The notes beneath the pieces are model-generated. The model was not told the DNA's origin. It did not search any database and saw nothing but the letters and a program-made list of their open reading frames with translations. A stretch of DNA of 64,000 nt from an uncultured bacterium. GTDB lineage: Bacteria; Actinomycetota; Coriobacteriia; Coriobacteriales; Coriobacteriaceae. This document shows positions 10,208 to 18,523 of this stretch, piece after piece. Position 1 is the first letter of the stretch; every line of letters begins with the position of its first letter. Where the stretch lies: NCBI GenBank assembly GCA_905215065.1, contig CAJMOF010000006.1, positions 1 through 64,000 on the forward strand. The letters run 5' to 3'. Both the position numbers and the translations under genes were made by a program.

Positions 10208-11806
10208 TTAGTTCTCCTCTGATCCAGAAACATCCGAATGGTGCTTGGCCATGAACTGCTGCTTGAAGTCGCCGATGACGCGCAAGAGCTCAGCCTTGGT
10301 GTCATCATCGATCTTCTTGACGCGAACCTTGTCGAGCAGCGAACCAAAGCCATTGTCCATGTACTCGATGAGCTCGGCACGGAAGGGCAGCACGTCGGCG
10401 ATCTCCAGGTCATCCAGGAAGCCCTCGTTGCCAGCGAACAGCGTAACGATCTGCTCGCCAACCTCAAACGGCTTGTAACGCGGCTGCTTCAGGAGCTCGG
10501 TCATGCGAGCACCATGGGTCAGCTGCTTCTGAGTAGCCTCGTCGAGGTCGGAGCCGAACTGCGTAAAGCCAGCGAGCTCCTGGTACGAAGCGAGGTCCAG
10601 GCGAAGGTTGCCGGCAACCTGCTTCATAGCCTTGGTCTGCGCATCGCCACCGACGCGGGACACGGAGATGCCCACGTCGACTGCCGGGCGCTGACCCTGG
10701 AAGAAGAGCTCGGACTGCAGGTAGATCTGACCATCGGTAATGGAAATGACGTTGGTCGGAATGTAGGCCGAGACGTCGCCGTCCTGGGTCTCGATGATCG
10801 GCAGTGCCGTCATGGAGCCGTAACCGTTCTTCTTGGACATCTTGACGGCACGCTCGAGCAGACGAGAGTGCAGGTAGAAGATGTCGCCAGGATAGGCCTC
10901 GCGTCCGGGCGGACGATGCAGCGTCAGCGACATCTGACGGTAGGCCACAGCCTGCTTGGACAGGTCGTCGTAGATGACGAGCACGTGGCCGCCGGGGTTG
11001 GTCTCGCTGGCGGGCTTGCCGTCCTCGCCGTTGTACATGAAGAACTCGCCGATAGCGGCACCGGCCATAGGCGCGATGTACTGCATAGGGGCGGAATCGG
11101 CAGCGGTGGCCGAAACGATGATGGTGTAGTCGAGCGCACCGTGCTGAGCGAGGGTCTCGCGGATGTTGGCAACCGTGGAGGCCTTCTGGCCGATGGCGAC
11201 ATAGATGCAGACCATGCCCTTGCCGCGCTGGTTGAGGATAGCGTCGATGGCGATGGCGGTCTTACCGGTCTTACGGTCGCCGATGATGAGCTCACGCTGA
11301 CCGCGGCCAATAGGCACCATGGAGTCGATAGCGAGCAGACCGGTCTGAACCGGCTCGCACACCGGGGTACGATCGATGACGCCGGGAGCCTTGAACTCGA
11401 TGGGGCGACGGTGCGTGGCGACGATGTCGCCCAGGCCGTCGATGGGCTGGCCGAGCGGATTGACGACGCGGCCGAGCATGGCACGGCTCACGGGGATATC
11501 CATAATGCGGCCAGTGGTGCGGCACTCGTCGCCTTCCTTGATGGAGTCGACGGCACCGAACAGAACGGCGCCGACCTCGTCACGGTCAAGGTTCTGGGCA
11601 AGGCCGAAGACGGTCTCACCGGTATCGGAGCTCTTGAACTCCAGAAGCTCGCCTGCCATGGCGCTCTTGAGGCCGGAGACGCGCGCGATGCCGTCGCCTA
11701 CCTCGTCGACCGTTGAAACCTCATGCGTATCGACCGTCGCGGAGAGGCTCGTGAGCTGCTCCTGCAGTTTCTTGGCGATATCCTGGGCATTGAGGGTTTC
11801 GGACAT
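10208..11806 (-). CDS. atpA: ATP synthase F1 subunit alpha
   Basis: Non-catalytic nucleotide-binding F1 subunit that supplies the arginine finger. The 532-residue protein contains the Walker [10 protein letters not shown] and the signature [17 protein letters not shown] with the finger Arg. It is about 20 residues longer than many bacterial homologues, the excess lying in the C-terminal tail ([16 protein letters not shown]). The start ATG shares its A with the atpH stop (TAATG). Confidence 0.97.
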   Translation of the reverse strand: MSETLNAQDIAKKLQEQLTSLSATVDTHEVSTVDEVGDGIARVSGLKSAMAGELLEFKSSDTGETVFGLAQNLDRDEVGAVLFGAVDSIKEGDECRTTGRIMDIPVSRAMLGRVVNPLGQPIDGLGDIVATHRRPIEFKAPGVIDRTPVCEPVQTGLLAIDSMVPIGRGQRELIIGDRKTGKTAIAIDAILNQRGKGMVCIYVAIGQKASTVANIRETLAQHGALDYTIIVSATAADSAPMQYIAPMAGAAIGEFFMYNGEDGKPASETNPGGHVLVIYDDLSKQAVAYRQMSLTLHRPPGREAYPGDIFYLHSRLLERAVKMSKKNGYGSMTALPIIETQDGDVSAYIPTNVISITDGQIYLQSELFFQGQRPAVDVGISVSRVGGDAQTKAMKQVAGNLRLDLASYQELAGFTQFGSDLDEATQKQLTHGARMTELLKQPRYKPFEVGEQIVTLFAGNEGFLDDLEIADVLPFRAELIEYMDNGFGSLLDKVRVKKIDDDTKAELLRVIGDFKQQFMAKHHSDVSGSEEN

Positions 11807-12282
11807 TAGGCTTCACCTCCGTACGAATTAGCAGAGTTTGCGAGGGTCTCCTGCGCGATGCGCAGCTGCGTCTTGACGGAAATGTCACGACGCTCGCCGC
11901 GGGCCTCGAGCACCAGGCCGCCCATGATAGACGGGTCGACCTGCTCGATAAGGAATACCTTGCGGCCGAAGTCCTGCTCGCATTTCTTAGTGATGGTTTG
12001 ACGCAGCTCGTCGTCGAGCGGGATCGCCGTGGTGACGGTCACGCCCACTACATCCTCGTCTTCCTCGGCAACATACTTAAAGGCAGCTGCCACCTTGGGA
12101 AGAAGGTCGAGCTGGTCGCGCTTGGACATGGTGTCGAGCACGGCGATGATCTCGGGGCTGGCAGAAGCCAAGCGCTCGATCATCTCGAGGTCCTCGAACA
12201 CATGGTTCTCGGCCTTAGCGGCTTCCAGAAGGGAGCGCGCGTAGGTCTCGAGCACCTTGTCCTGATAGCGGCTAGTCGGCAT
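11806..12282 (-). CDS. atpH: ATP synthase F1 subunit delta
   Basis: Peripheral-stalk connector between F1 and subunit b. The 158-residue protein has the helical OSCP/delta domain ([22 protein letters not shown]) and the conserved C-terminal [26 protein letters not shown]. It is slightly short compared with about 175 residues in many bacteria. The start overlaps the end of atpF by 11 bases and the stop overlaps atpA by one base. Confidence 0.92.
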   Translation of the reverse strand: MPTSRYQDKVLETYARSLLEAAKAENHVFEDLEMIERLASASPEIIAVLDTMSKRDQLDLLPKVAAAFKYVAEEDEDVVGVTVTTAIPLDDELRQTITKKCEQDFGRKVFLIEQVDPSIMGGLVLEARGERRDISVKTQLRIAQETLANSANSYGGEA

Positions 12283-12874
12283 TCAGGCTACCTGCTTCCT
12301 GGATGTAGCGCTCGATGAGCTTCTTCTGCTCGGCATCGTCCTCGAGTGCCTCGCCCACGATCTTGGTGGCGACGGCAACGGACAGGTCGGCGATGGAGCT
12401 CGCGGCACCGGCGTAAATGGACTTGCGCTCGTCCTCGACGGTCGTATGGGCCTTGGCGATGATCTCCTCGGCCTCCTTGTGAGCAGCCTCGATGATACGG
12501 GCGCGCTCGGACTCGGCGTCCTTACGGGCCTCGAGAACGATGTCGGCAGCCTGACGACGGGCGTCGGTGACAATCGAGTCGGACTCAGCGCGCTTGGCGA
12601 TAGCCTCCTGCTTGGTCTTCTCGGCCTCGTCGAGGCTCTCCTCGATCTTCTTGCCGCGCTCCTCCATGGTTTTCATGATGCCCGGCAGGGCGACCTTGGC
12701 CAGCACGATCCAGATAATCAGGAAGGCGATAAGCGCCGGGATGAACTCCGCCATCTTAGGGATGAGGATGTCCGCACCGGCAGCGCCGTCCTCGGCGAAC
12801 GCGGAAACCGGCATGAGCAGCGCGGCCGCGGACGCGGAGAGTGCGATCGCGCTCTTCTGGGATGAAAGATTCAT
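12272..12874 (-). CDS. atpF: ATP synthase F0 subunit b
   Basis: Membrane-anchored peripheral stalk. The 200-residue protein has, unusually for subunit b, an N-terminal signal-peptide-like segment (residues 1-27, ending MPVSAFAED) before the true anchor (about 41-66, FIPALIAFLIIWIVLAKVAL). A long charged helix follows (about 70-165), rich in Glu, Lys and Ala, which dimerises as the stalk. Whether the leader is cleaved is not visible. It lies 15 bases after atpE. Confidence 0.93.
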   Translation of the reverse strand: MNLSSQKSAIALSASAAALLMPVSAFAEDGAAGADILIPKMAEFIPALIAFLIIWIVLAKVALPGIMKTMEERGKKIEESLDEAEKTKQEAIAKRAESDSIVTDARRQAADIVLEARKDAESERARIIEAAHKEAEEIIAKAHTTVEDERKSIYAGAASSIADLSVAVATKIVGEALEDDAEQKKLIERYIQEAGSLNAD

Positions 12875-12889
12875 ACTTGACGCTCCGTG

Positions 12890-13084
12890 CTATTTAACGA
12901 TCAGCGCGACAACGAAGCCGATCAGAGCCAGAGCCTCGCCGAAGGCGGAGCCCATAATGAAGACGGTGAACACGCGGCCCTGGACCTCAGGCTGACGGGC
13001 CATAGCGCCCGTAGCACCCAGAGCAGACAGGCCGATAGCAAGACCAGCGCCGATAACACCGAGACCGTAACCGATAACTCCCAC
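12890..13084 (-). CDS. atpE: ATP synthase F0 subunit c
   Basis: Proteolipid of the rotor ring. The 64-residue hairpin has helix 1 rich in Gly (IGAGLAIGLSALGATGAMA), the polar loop RQPE and helix 2 with the ion-binding Glu50 in GSAFGEALALIG. The residues around this Glu do not show the Glu-Ser-Thr pattern of known Na+ rings, so protons are the likelier coupling ion (inference). The start is GTG with a strong AAAGGAGG upstream. A 124-base spacer with a GCCGG/CCGGC hairpin separates it from atpB, a common place for RNA processing that raises subunit c yield. Confidence 0.95.
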   Translation of the reverse strand: MGVIGYGLGVIGAGLAIGLSALGATGAMARQPEVQGRVFTVFIMGSAFGEALALIGFVVALIVK

Positions 13085-13208
13085 GATTCCTCCTTTGTCG
13101 TGCGTGTCTTATTTCACGCAGGATAACCTTTTTATAACTGCCGGGCTCCATGGGTACGGGCACCGGCGGTTTAACGAATTACCTTACCTTTAAGGCGCGA
13201 ACGGAAGA

Positions 13209-14012
13209 CTACTCCTCCTCCGCGACCTCCTCTGCCTCGGAGACATACACGGCGGTAAGGACCGTGAAGACGTAAGCCTGGATGGCGCCGACCACAAGCT
13301 CGATCGCATAGATCAGGATGAGGATGGCAAGCCAGGCCAGCGAAGGCAGGGCGCCGACGGCGTGTGCCGCGGAAACCTGCTGAAGCAGCGGCTGCATGAA
13401 CATGCTCGCCATGATGGCGAACGAGCCCATGACCACGTGTCCTGCGAACATGTTGCAGAACAGACGGACGGCGAGCGTGATGAGGCGCAGGAAGGTCGAG
13501 AAAAGCTCGACGACCCACACGAGCACGTTCATCGGGAAGCTCACGCCCTGCGGGGCGAGGCTCTTGGTGTAGCCGATCACGCCGTGAGCCTTGCATCCGT
13601 AGTAGATGAAGTACACGAAGGCGAAAATGGCGAGTGCGGCGGTGGAGCCGATTGCGCCGGTGCCGGGCTTCATTCCCGGAATCAGGCCGATCATGTTATT
13701 GATCAGGATGAACAGGAAAAGCGAGCACAGGAACGGGAAGTGCTTCTTCCAGTTCTCACCCACGACACCCTTGCCGATATCGTTCTCGACGTACTCGATG
13801 ATGTACTCGAAACCGTTGACGAAGAAGCCCTTGGGAACCAGGGTCTGCTTCTTCTTGAACACGGCCAGGACGATCAGGAGCACGATCGTGGAGACGATCA
13901 GCCAAAACGAGTACTGCGTGATGCCGCAGCTCAGATCGCCCACGACAGGGGTGGAGCTGAACTCGCTGACCAGATGATTAATCTCATCAGGCAGCTTTTC
14001 AAAAATTTCCAC
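13209..14012 (-). CDS. atpB: ATP synthase F0 subunit a
   Basis: Stator channel for the coupling ion. The 267-residue integral membrane protein has about five or six membrane segments; the essential Arg183 lies in TLAVRLFCNMFAGH, and the following helix carries ELVVGAIQAYVFTVL. The start is GTG with AAAGGTAAG upstream. The C-terminus is acidic (EAEEVAEEE). It follows the atpI-like gene by three bases. Confidence 0.94.
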   Translation of the reverse strand: MEIFEKLPDEINHLVSEFSSTPVVGDLSCGITQYSFWLIVSTIVLLIVLAVFKKKQTLVPKGFFVNGFEYIIEYVENDIGKGVVGENWKKHFPFLCSLFLFILINNMIGLIPGMKPGTGAIGSTAALAIFAFVYFIYYGCKAHGVIGYTKSLAPQGVSFPMNVLVWVVELFSTFLRLITLAVRLFCNMFAGHVVMGSFAIMASMFMQPLLQQVSAAHAVGALPSLAWLAILILIYAIELVVGAIQAYVFTVLTAVYVSEAEEVAEEE

Positions 14013-14015
14013 GAC

Positions 14016-14327
14016 TTACCTTTCGACCTCATGAGGATCTCGCAGCGCCTTGGCGACACGAACCGCGCAGGCGGCCATAAAGGCCACGAAGCCGATCGCC
14101 TCGCCCAGGAGGAACATGCGAAATGCCTCTCCGAACAACACAAACACAACCAAGGTAAAGACGAGCAGGGCGATTGCCGAGACCGCCAGACTCACCATAC
14201 CCTTGAGCATGTCCGCATTCTGTTTATCGTCAAGAACCGGCTTGAGCGTAAAGACAAAGGGAAGGAAGGCAATTGCGCCCGCGATGGCGCCTGCAACGAT
14301 AGCGAGCAGATCGGCTATCTGAAACAC
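14016..14327 (-). CDS. Small membrane protein in the atpI position
   Basis: About 103 residues with four predicted hydrophobic segments (from IADLLAIVAGAIAGAIAFLPF to FVAFMAACAV). Position and topology match AtpI/AtpZ-type accessory proteins that precede atpB and help c-ring assembly or Mg2+ supply, but sequence identity with AtpI is not obvious to me, so no symbol is given. The open frame extends to a TTG at 14402, but the operon promoter lies at 14389-14416, downstream of that codon. I therefore use the GTG at 14327, which has GAGG six bases upstream. Confidence 0.65.
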   Translation of the reverse strand: MFQIADLLAIVAGAIAGAIAFLPFVFTLKPVLDDKQNADMLKGMVSLAVSAIALLVFTLVVFVLFGEAFRMFLLGEAIGFVAFMAACAVRVAKALRDPHEVER

Positions 14328-14388
14328 TGGCGTCCTCACTTTCCTTTTTAACGCTTCACAGAACAGTTCCCGCCAAACATTGGTGACT

Positions 14389-14416
14389 ATTGTACGAGCC
14401 AATCGCTAAAGTACAA
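14389..14416 (-). promoter_or_regulatory. Promoter of the ATP synthase operon
   Basis: On the minus strand, TTGTAC (14416-14411), a 16-bp spacer and TACAAT (14394-14389) form a good sigma-70-type promoter. Transcription would start near 14382, about 55 bases before the GTG chosen for the first gene. Confidence 0.7.
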
Positions 14417-14531
14417 CCGAAAAAGCATCGGTTAATACGCACCTGTTCGTTTTCTTAAGACCTTCTTTATGCCGCAGGTACGGTAATACGTTTTTCTCGA
14501 ACCCTGCAGGGCAAAACGTCCGTTAACAGGA

Positions 14532-14566
14532 GTGCGCGCGGTCGCCTTTTGTTCGTCCGCGCGCAC
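14532..14566. other. Strong GC hairpin between upp and the atp operon
   Basis: Perfect 10-bp arms GTGCGCGCGG / CCGCGCGCAC with a 15-base loop, 42 bases past the upp stop. There is no T run on the minus strand, so it would be a weak terminator or a 3'-end stabiliser for upp. Confidence 0.6.
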
Positions 14567-14607
14567 CGTTTCTTCGTATTTGCAGCCGCGGCCGTTTAGC
14601 CCAGCGA

Positions 14608-15255
14608 CTAGAGCGTGCCGTAGATGCGGTCGCCGGCGTCGCCGAGGCCGGGAACGATGTAGGCAGCCTCGTTGAGATGGTCGTCGATGGCGCAGGTATA
14701 GATATGCACATCTGGGTCCTTCTCGGTCAGCGACTTGAGGCCCTCGGGGGCCGCGACGATGCACAGCATGCGGATGTCCTTGACACCGCGCTCGCGCAGG
14801 TAGCTGATGGCCATCTCGGCCGAACCGCCCGTGGCAAGCATGGGGTCGACGACCAGGCAGATGCGCTGGTCGATATCCTTGGGCACCTTGCAGTAATACT
14901 CGTGCGGCTCGTGGGTGACCTCGTCGCGCTCCATGCCGATGTGACCCACGCGAGCGGAGGGCACCAGGTCGAGGATGCCGTCGACCATGCCAAGGCCCGC
15001 ACGCAGGATGGGCACGATGGCGAGTTTCTTGCCGGCAAGCTGTTTGAACGTGGCGGTAGTGATGGGGGTCTCGACCTCGACGTCTTCCATAGGCAGGTCG
15101 CGCATGGCCTCGTAGCCGTCAAAAAGCGCGAGTTCGCGCACGAGCTGGCGGAACTGGTTGGTGCCGGTGTTTTTGTCGCGCAGGATCGACAGCTTGTGCT
15201 GGACGAGCGGGTGATCGACAAGCGTCACACGGGACGCATCGTAGGTGACGGTCAT
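14608..15255 (-). CDS. upp: Uracil phosphoribosyltransferase
   Basis: Salvages uracil: uracil + PRPP gives UMP + pyrophosphate, in the cytoplasm. The 215-residue protein has the PRTase PRPP-binding loop in [16 protein letters not shown], the N-terminal [14 protein letters not shown] typical of Upp, and the C-terminal uracil-binding [14 protein letters not shown]. The ATG at 15255 is preceded by AAAGGGG; 20 further upstream codons are open but have no ribosome site. It may belong to a transcription unit with glpK upstream (123-base gap). Confidence 0.95.
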   Translation of the reverse strand: MTVTYDASRVTLVDHPLVQHKLSILRDKNTGTNQFRQLVRELALFDGYEAMRDLPMEDVEVETPITTATFKQLAGKKLAIVPILRAGLGMVDGILDLVPSARVGHIGMERDEVTHEPHEYYCKVPKDIDQRICLVVDPMLATGGSAEMAISYLRERGVKDIRMLCIVAAPEGLKSLTEKDPDVHIYTCAIDDHLNEAAYIVPGLGDAGDRIYGTL

Positions 15256-15378
15256 GGATTGATTGCCCCTTTCGTTGCGGCCGCAAAACGGCCTTGCTGA
15301 CAAGGCGCGCAGCAATGTTGCCGCCGCACGCCATGCATTAGTTTAGCGGTTTGTTGTATCGAGCAGCCCATCGCAGCC

Positions 15379-16920
15379 CTACTGTGAGGTGCTGAGCGAG
15401 CGCCTGACTGCATCACGCCAGCCCGCAAGGTTTTGCTCGCGGCGCTCGGCGGACATGTGGGGAAGGAAGGTCCTAACGATCTGGGCATTTTGCTCCAGCT
15501 CTTCCAGGTCTTCCCAATAGCCGACGGCAAGACCCGCCAAGTACGCGGCACCGATTGCCGTGGTCTCCACCGTCTCGCATTGCAGCACGGGGATATCCAG
15601 CAGGTCGGCCTGGAATTGCATGATGAACTCGTTGCGCGAGGCACCGCCATCGACAGACAGGCGCTCAATCGAAAGCCCCACGTCCTGCTCCATGGCGCGC
15701 AGCACGTCGTAGCTCTGATATGCCATGGATTCGCAGGCGGCACGTACGATGGTCGCACGGCTCGAGGCGCCGGTCAGACCGCACACGATACCGCGAGCAT
15801 GCGGGTCCCACCAGGGAGCACCCAAACCCGCAAAGGCGGGAACGAAGTAGCAGCCCTCGTTGTCGCTAATCGAAGCAGCGAGTTGTGCCGACTCGCTCAC
15901 GCTCGAGATGATGCCCATGTTGTTGCGAAGCCAGTTCATCGTTGAGCCGGCGGCAAAAATAGAGCCCTCGAGCGCATAGCTGACTTTGCCGTCCGCAGCG
16001 ATACCGATGGTGGAGACCAGGCCATTCTTGGATTCGACGATCTCGTCGCCGGTGTTCATGAGCATAAAGCAACCCGTGCCATAGGTGTTTTTGGTCTGGC
16101 CGGGACGGAAACAGCAGTGGCCGAACAGCGACGCCTGTTGGTCACCCGCCACGCCCATGATGGGCGGCATGTTGGTCATGATGTCGCTCGCGACGCGGCC
16201 GTAGTCGCCCGAGCTCCAGCGAACCTCGGGCATCATGGAACGTGGAACGTCAAAGAGTGCCAGCAGGTCGTCGTCCCAATCAAGCGTATGGATATTAAAG
16301 AGTGCCGTGCGGCTGGCATTGGTGTAGTCGGTGGCAAAGACCTGGCCGCCGGTGAGGTTGTAGATGAGCCAGGTGTCGATGGTGCCAAACATGAGGTCGC
16401 CCGCCGCCGCGCTTTCGCGTGCGCCGTCGACGTTGTCGAGAATCCACTGCACCTTGGAGGCCGAGAAATACGGGTCGAGCGTGAGTCCCGTGCGGGAGCG
16501 CACCAGCCCTTCTGCGCCCTGCTCGACAAGCTCGTCGATCAGAGGTGCGGTACGGCGGCACTGCCATACGATAGCGTTATAGATCGGCTGACCGCTCACG
16601 CGATCCCAGACCACCGTGGTCTCGCGCTGGTTGGAGATGCCGATGGCGGCAATGCGGTCGGAGTGGATACCGCTCTTAAACTGGACTTCCATCATGACGG
16701 CGATCTGGCTAGCAAGGACCGCCATGGGGTCTTGCTCCACCCAGCCGGGACGCGGAAAGCTGGTTTTGACGCTGCGACGTGCCTGCGCGACGATGCAGCC
16801 GTACTCGTCGACGATGGTCGCAAGTACCGAGGTGGTGCCGCAGTCGAGCGCCATGATGTAGGAACCGCCAAAGTCAAACGAGGCATCTTCCATGCCCAGG
16901 CTGCCCAGATTCAACGACAT
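15379..16920 (-). CDS. glpK: Glycerol kinase
   Basis: Phosphorylates glycerol to sn-glycerol 3-phosphate using ATP in the cytoplasm. The 513-residue FGGY kinase has the N-terminal phosphate loop MALDCGTTS (most homologues have DQGTTS, so Gln is replaced by Cys), the glycerol-binding NQRETTVVWD and PGWVEQDP, GVAGDQQASLFG with the catalytic Asp, and the C-terminal DGGASRNEFIMQFQADLL signature. No glycerol facilitator or dehydrogenase is adjacent. It lies 13 bases after the Sua5 gene, so the two are probably co-transcribed. An alternative ATG nine codons in is possible. Confidence 0.93.
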   Translation of the reverse strand: MSLNLGSLGMEDASFDFGGSYIMALDCGTTSVLATIVDEYGCIVAQARRSVKTSFPRPGWVEQDPMAVLASQIAVMMEVQFKSGIHSDRIAAIGISNQRETTVVWDRVSGQPIYNAIVWQCRRTAPLIDELVEQGAEGLVRSRTGLTLDPYFSASKVQWILDNVDGARESAAAGDLMFGTIDTWLIYNLTGGQVFATDYTNASRTALFNIHTLDWDDDLLALFDVPRSMMPEVRWSSGDYGRVASDIMTNMPPIMGVAGDQQASLFGHCCFRPGQTKNTYGTGCFMLMNTGDEIVESKNGLVSTIGIAADGKVSYALEGSIFAAGSTMNWLRNNMGIISSVSESAQLAASISDNEGCYFVPAFAGLGAPWWDPHARGIVCGLTGASSRATIVRAACESMAYQSYDVLRAMEQDVGLSIERLSVDGGASRNEFIMQFQADLLDIPVLQCETVETTAIGAAYLAGLAVGYWEDLEELEQNAQIVRTFLPHMSAERREQNLAGWRDAVRRSLSTSQ

Positions 16921-16933
16921 CGCTTAAACCTTT

Positions 16934-17677
16934 CTATTGCATCGGGTCGGACAGGACCCGTTCGATCTCTGATGCGGGAAGTGCGCCTTGGCGCAGGATC
17001 TGGAGCTCGCCGTGCTGAAACGACACGATGGTCGAGGCGTCGCGACACGGGGTCTCACCGGCGTCGACGGCAACATCGACCCCCTCCAGGATGCGACCCT
17101 CCACCGTGATAAAACTTGCCGGCGCGGGCGCGCCATGCGTGTTGGCGCTGGTGCAGGCAAGGGGGCTGCCACAGGCGCGAATGAGCGCCTGCACCACGGG
17201 CGAGGCCGAAGCGCGAAGTGCCACCGTGTCGTCGGCAGCGCGCATAAAGGTCGGCACGCAGGGAGCTGCCTTGACCACGATAGTCAGGGCTCCCGGCCAG
17301 CATCGTCGCGCGAGTATGCGGGCATCTTCCGGGATATCCACGCCATAGCGGTCGAGTGCTTCGACGCCATCGACCAGCCAAGCGACGGTTTGCGTGAGTT
17401 CACGTTGCTTGAGAGTGAAGATACGGCGATAGCCGGTGCCGAGCGCAGGAACTGCGGCGCCATTGACGGCAGCCTGCGGATCGCGCGGCCACGATGGGAA
17501 TTCGCTTGTATCTTGGGGCACGGCGTCCGAGAAGGCGTTGACTGCCACGGCGACACCGTAGACGGTCTCGGTCGGGATCAAAGCCAGGCCGCCGCGGCCG
17601 AGCACCTCGGCCGTGCGCTCGACGGCAAGCCGATGCGGCTCACGCGTTCCCTCGTATACCCGATAGACCGTCTGCAT
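16934..17677 (-). CDS. L-threonylcarbamoyladenylate synthase (Sua5/YrdC/TsaC)
   Basis: Makes threonylcarbamoyl-AMP from threonine, bicarbonate and ATP, for the t6A modification of tRNAs reading ANN codons. The 247-residue protein has PTETVYG, the lysine loop IFTLKQRE (usually closer to K.R), the WPGALTIVV core and TSAN near residue 185. The stretch between PTETVYG and the KQR loop is about 30 residues longer than in typical TsaC, with a Pro/Ala-rich insert. There is no full C-terminal Sua5 domain. It lies upstream of glpK. Confidence 0.85.
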   Translation of the reverse strand: MQTVYRVYEGTREPHRLAVERTAEVLGRGGLALIPTETVYGVAVAVNAFSDAVPQDTSEFPSWPRDPQAAVNGAAVPALGTGYRRIFTLKQRELTQTVAWLVDGVEALDRYGVDIPEDARILARRCWPGALTIVVKAAPCVPTFMRAADDTVALRASASPVVQALIRACGSPLACTSANTHGAPAPASFITVEGRILEGVDVAVDAGETPCRDASTIVSFQHGELQILRQGALPASEIERVLSDPMQ

Positions 17678-17811
17678 GTGTATGCCAGCCCCTTACGCTC
17701 TGGTGCAAGTTTGTTTACTGTGGGGCATTCTCGCACGAAACGTTCAACCTATTTGCCCAGAGCGCATGTTGGTTTGGTGAGCGGCTCTAGTAGTCGGTGA
17801 AAGTGAGGGGG

Positions 17812-18258
17812 TTATTGGACTGCGACAAACTTCTTTGGCCTGCCGGCGTGACGTTCTTGGGCGGCGTAACGCTCGATGCTGTCTATCGTTATCATCCGAC
17901 GGCCGTCGACGAGTTCAACATCGAGCTTTCCGGCTTTGACCAGCGCGGTAATCCGCGGAGCGGAGACTTTGAGGTCCAGCGCTGCGTCTTTAAATGTTCG
18001 GCACGCCGCTTCCCGAGCGTCCTCGTGGTCGATTTCGACTGAAAGGGCCACGACCTCGGCCGAGCGTTCGTACCCTGCCGGAGTCAAACCGTTGTTGAGG
18101 TCGTCGGCCAAAAACGCCATCAGTGCCTCGGTGGCATGGGCAATCGCTTCTTCGCGCGTATCGCCATCGGCAAAGGCGCCGGGAATCTGCGGGAAGCTAG
18201 CGCAGTAACCATCGTCTTCTTTTATGAGAACGCAGTCATAGGTAAATCGCTGCCTCAT
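17812..18258 (-). CDS. hicB: HicB-type antitoxin
   Basis: Antitoxin of a type II pair: binds and neutralises HicA and represses their shared promoter. The 148-residue protein has the degenerate RNase-H-like HicB fold at the N-terminus (YDCVLIKEDDGYCASFPQIPGAFADGDTREEA..ATEAL is typical, cited in parts) and a C-terminal DNA-binding segment (about residues 105-140, VSAPRITALVKAGKLDVE). An upstream in-frame codon would extend it by 15 residues into hicA; the ATG at 18258, 11 bases after the hicA stop, is preferred. Its GC content is lower than its neighbours. Confidence 0.9.
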   Translation of the reverse strand: MRQRFTYDCVLIKEDDGYCASFPQIPGAFADGDTREEAIAHATEALMAFLADDLNNGLTPAGYERSAEVVALSVEIDHEDAREAACRTFKDAALDLKVSAPRITALVKAGKLDVELVDGRRMITIDSIERYAAQERHAGRPKKFVAVQ

Positions 18259-18269
18259 TTTGCCTCCAA

Positions 18270-18455
18270 CTACCATCCAGCTTGGCGACGAATACTTGCC
18301 CACGTGCCCTTCTTTAATCGATCACCACCAGAGCCGTTCACGGTGACAACGCGGTCACCAGAAACATACTTAGCATGACTACCGACTTGCGCGACCTTCA
18401 CGAATCCATCGTGCTTGAGTAGGGCAATGATTTCCCGAAAGGTAGGAGGTTGCAT
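18270..18455 (-). CDS. hicA: HicA-type mRNA interferase toxin
   Basis: Small dsRBD-like toxin that cleaves mRNA when free of HicB. The 61-residue protein shows TFREIIALLKHDGFV and the catalytic histidine loop QVGSHAKYV (His27), then a basic C-terminus (RLKKGTWASIRRQAGW). It is upstream of hicB, as in canonical hicAB operons. The start ATG follows GGAGG. Confidence 0.9.
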   Translation of the reverse strand: MQPPTFREIIALLKHDGFVKVAQVGSHAKYVSGDRVVTVNGSGGDRLKKGTWASIRRQAGW

Positions 18456-18480
18456 GGGCCGACCTCTTTCAGCCGTCCTA

Positions 18481-18509
18481 ATTATAAACTACTTTATAAT
18501 TTTTGCTAA
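18481..18509 (-). promoter_or_regulatory. hicAB promoter with palindromic operator
   Basis: On the minus strand, TTAGCA (18509-18504), a 17-bp spacer and TATAAT (18486-18481) form the promoter. A perfect palindrome ATTATAAA / TTTATAAT with four bases between (18481-18500) overlaps the -10, the expected place for autorepression by HicB. Confidence 0.75.
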
Positions 18510-18523
18510 CCAGTTAATAAATA

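Noticed and set aside
14328..14402. Longer atpI-like protein from the TTG at 14402
   Set aside because: The promoter at 14389-14416 would start transcription downstream of this codon.
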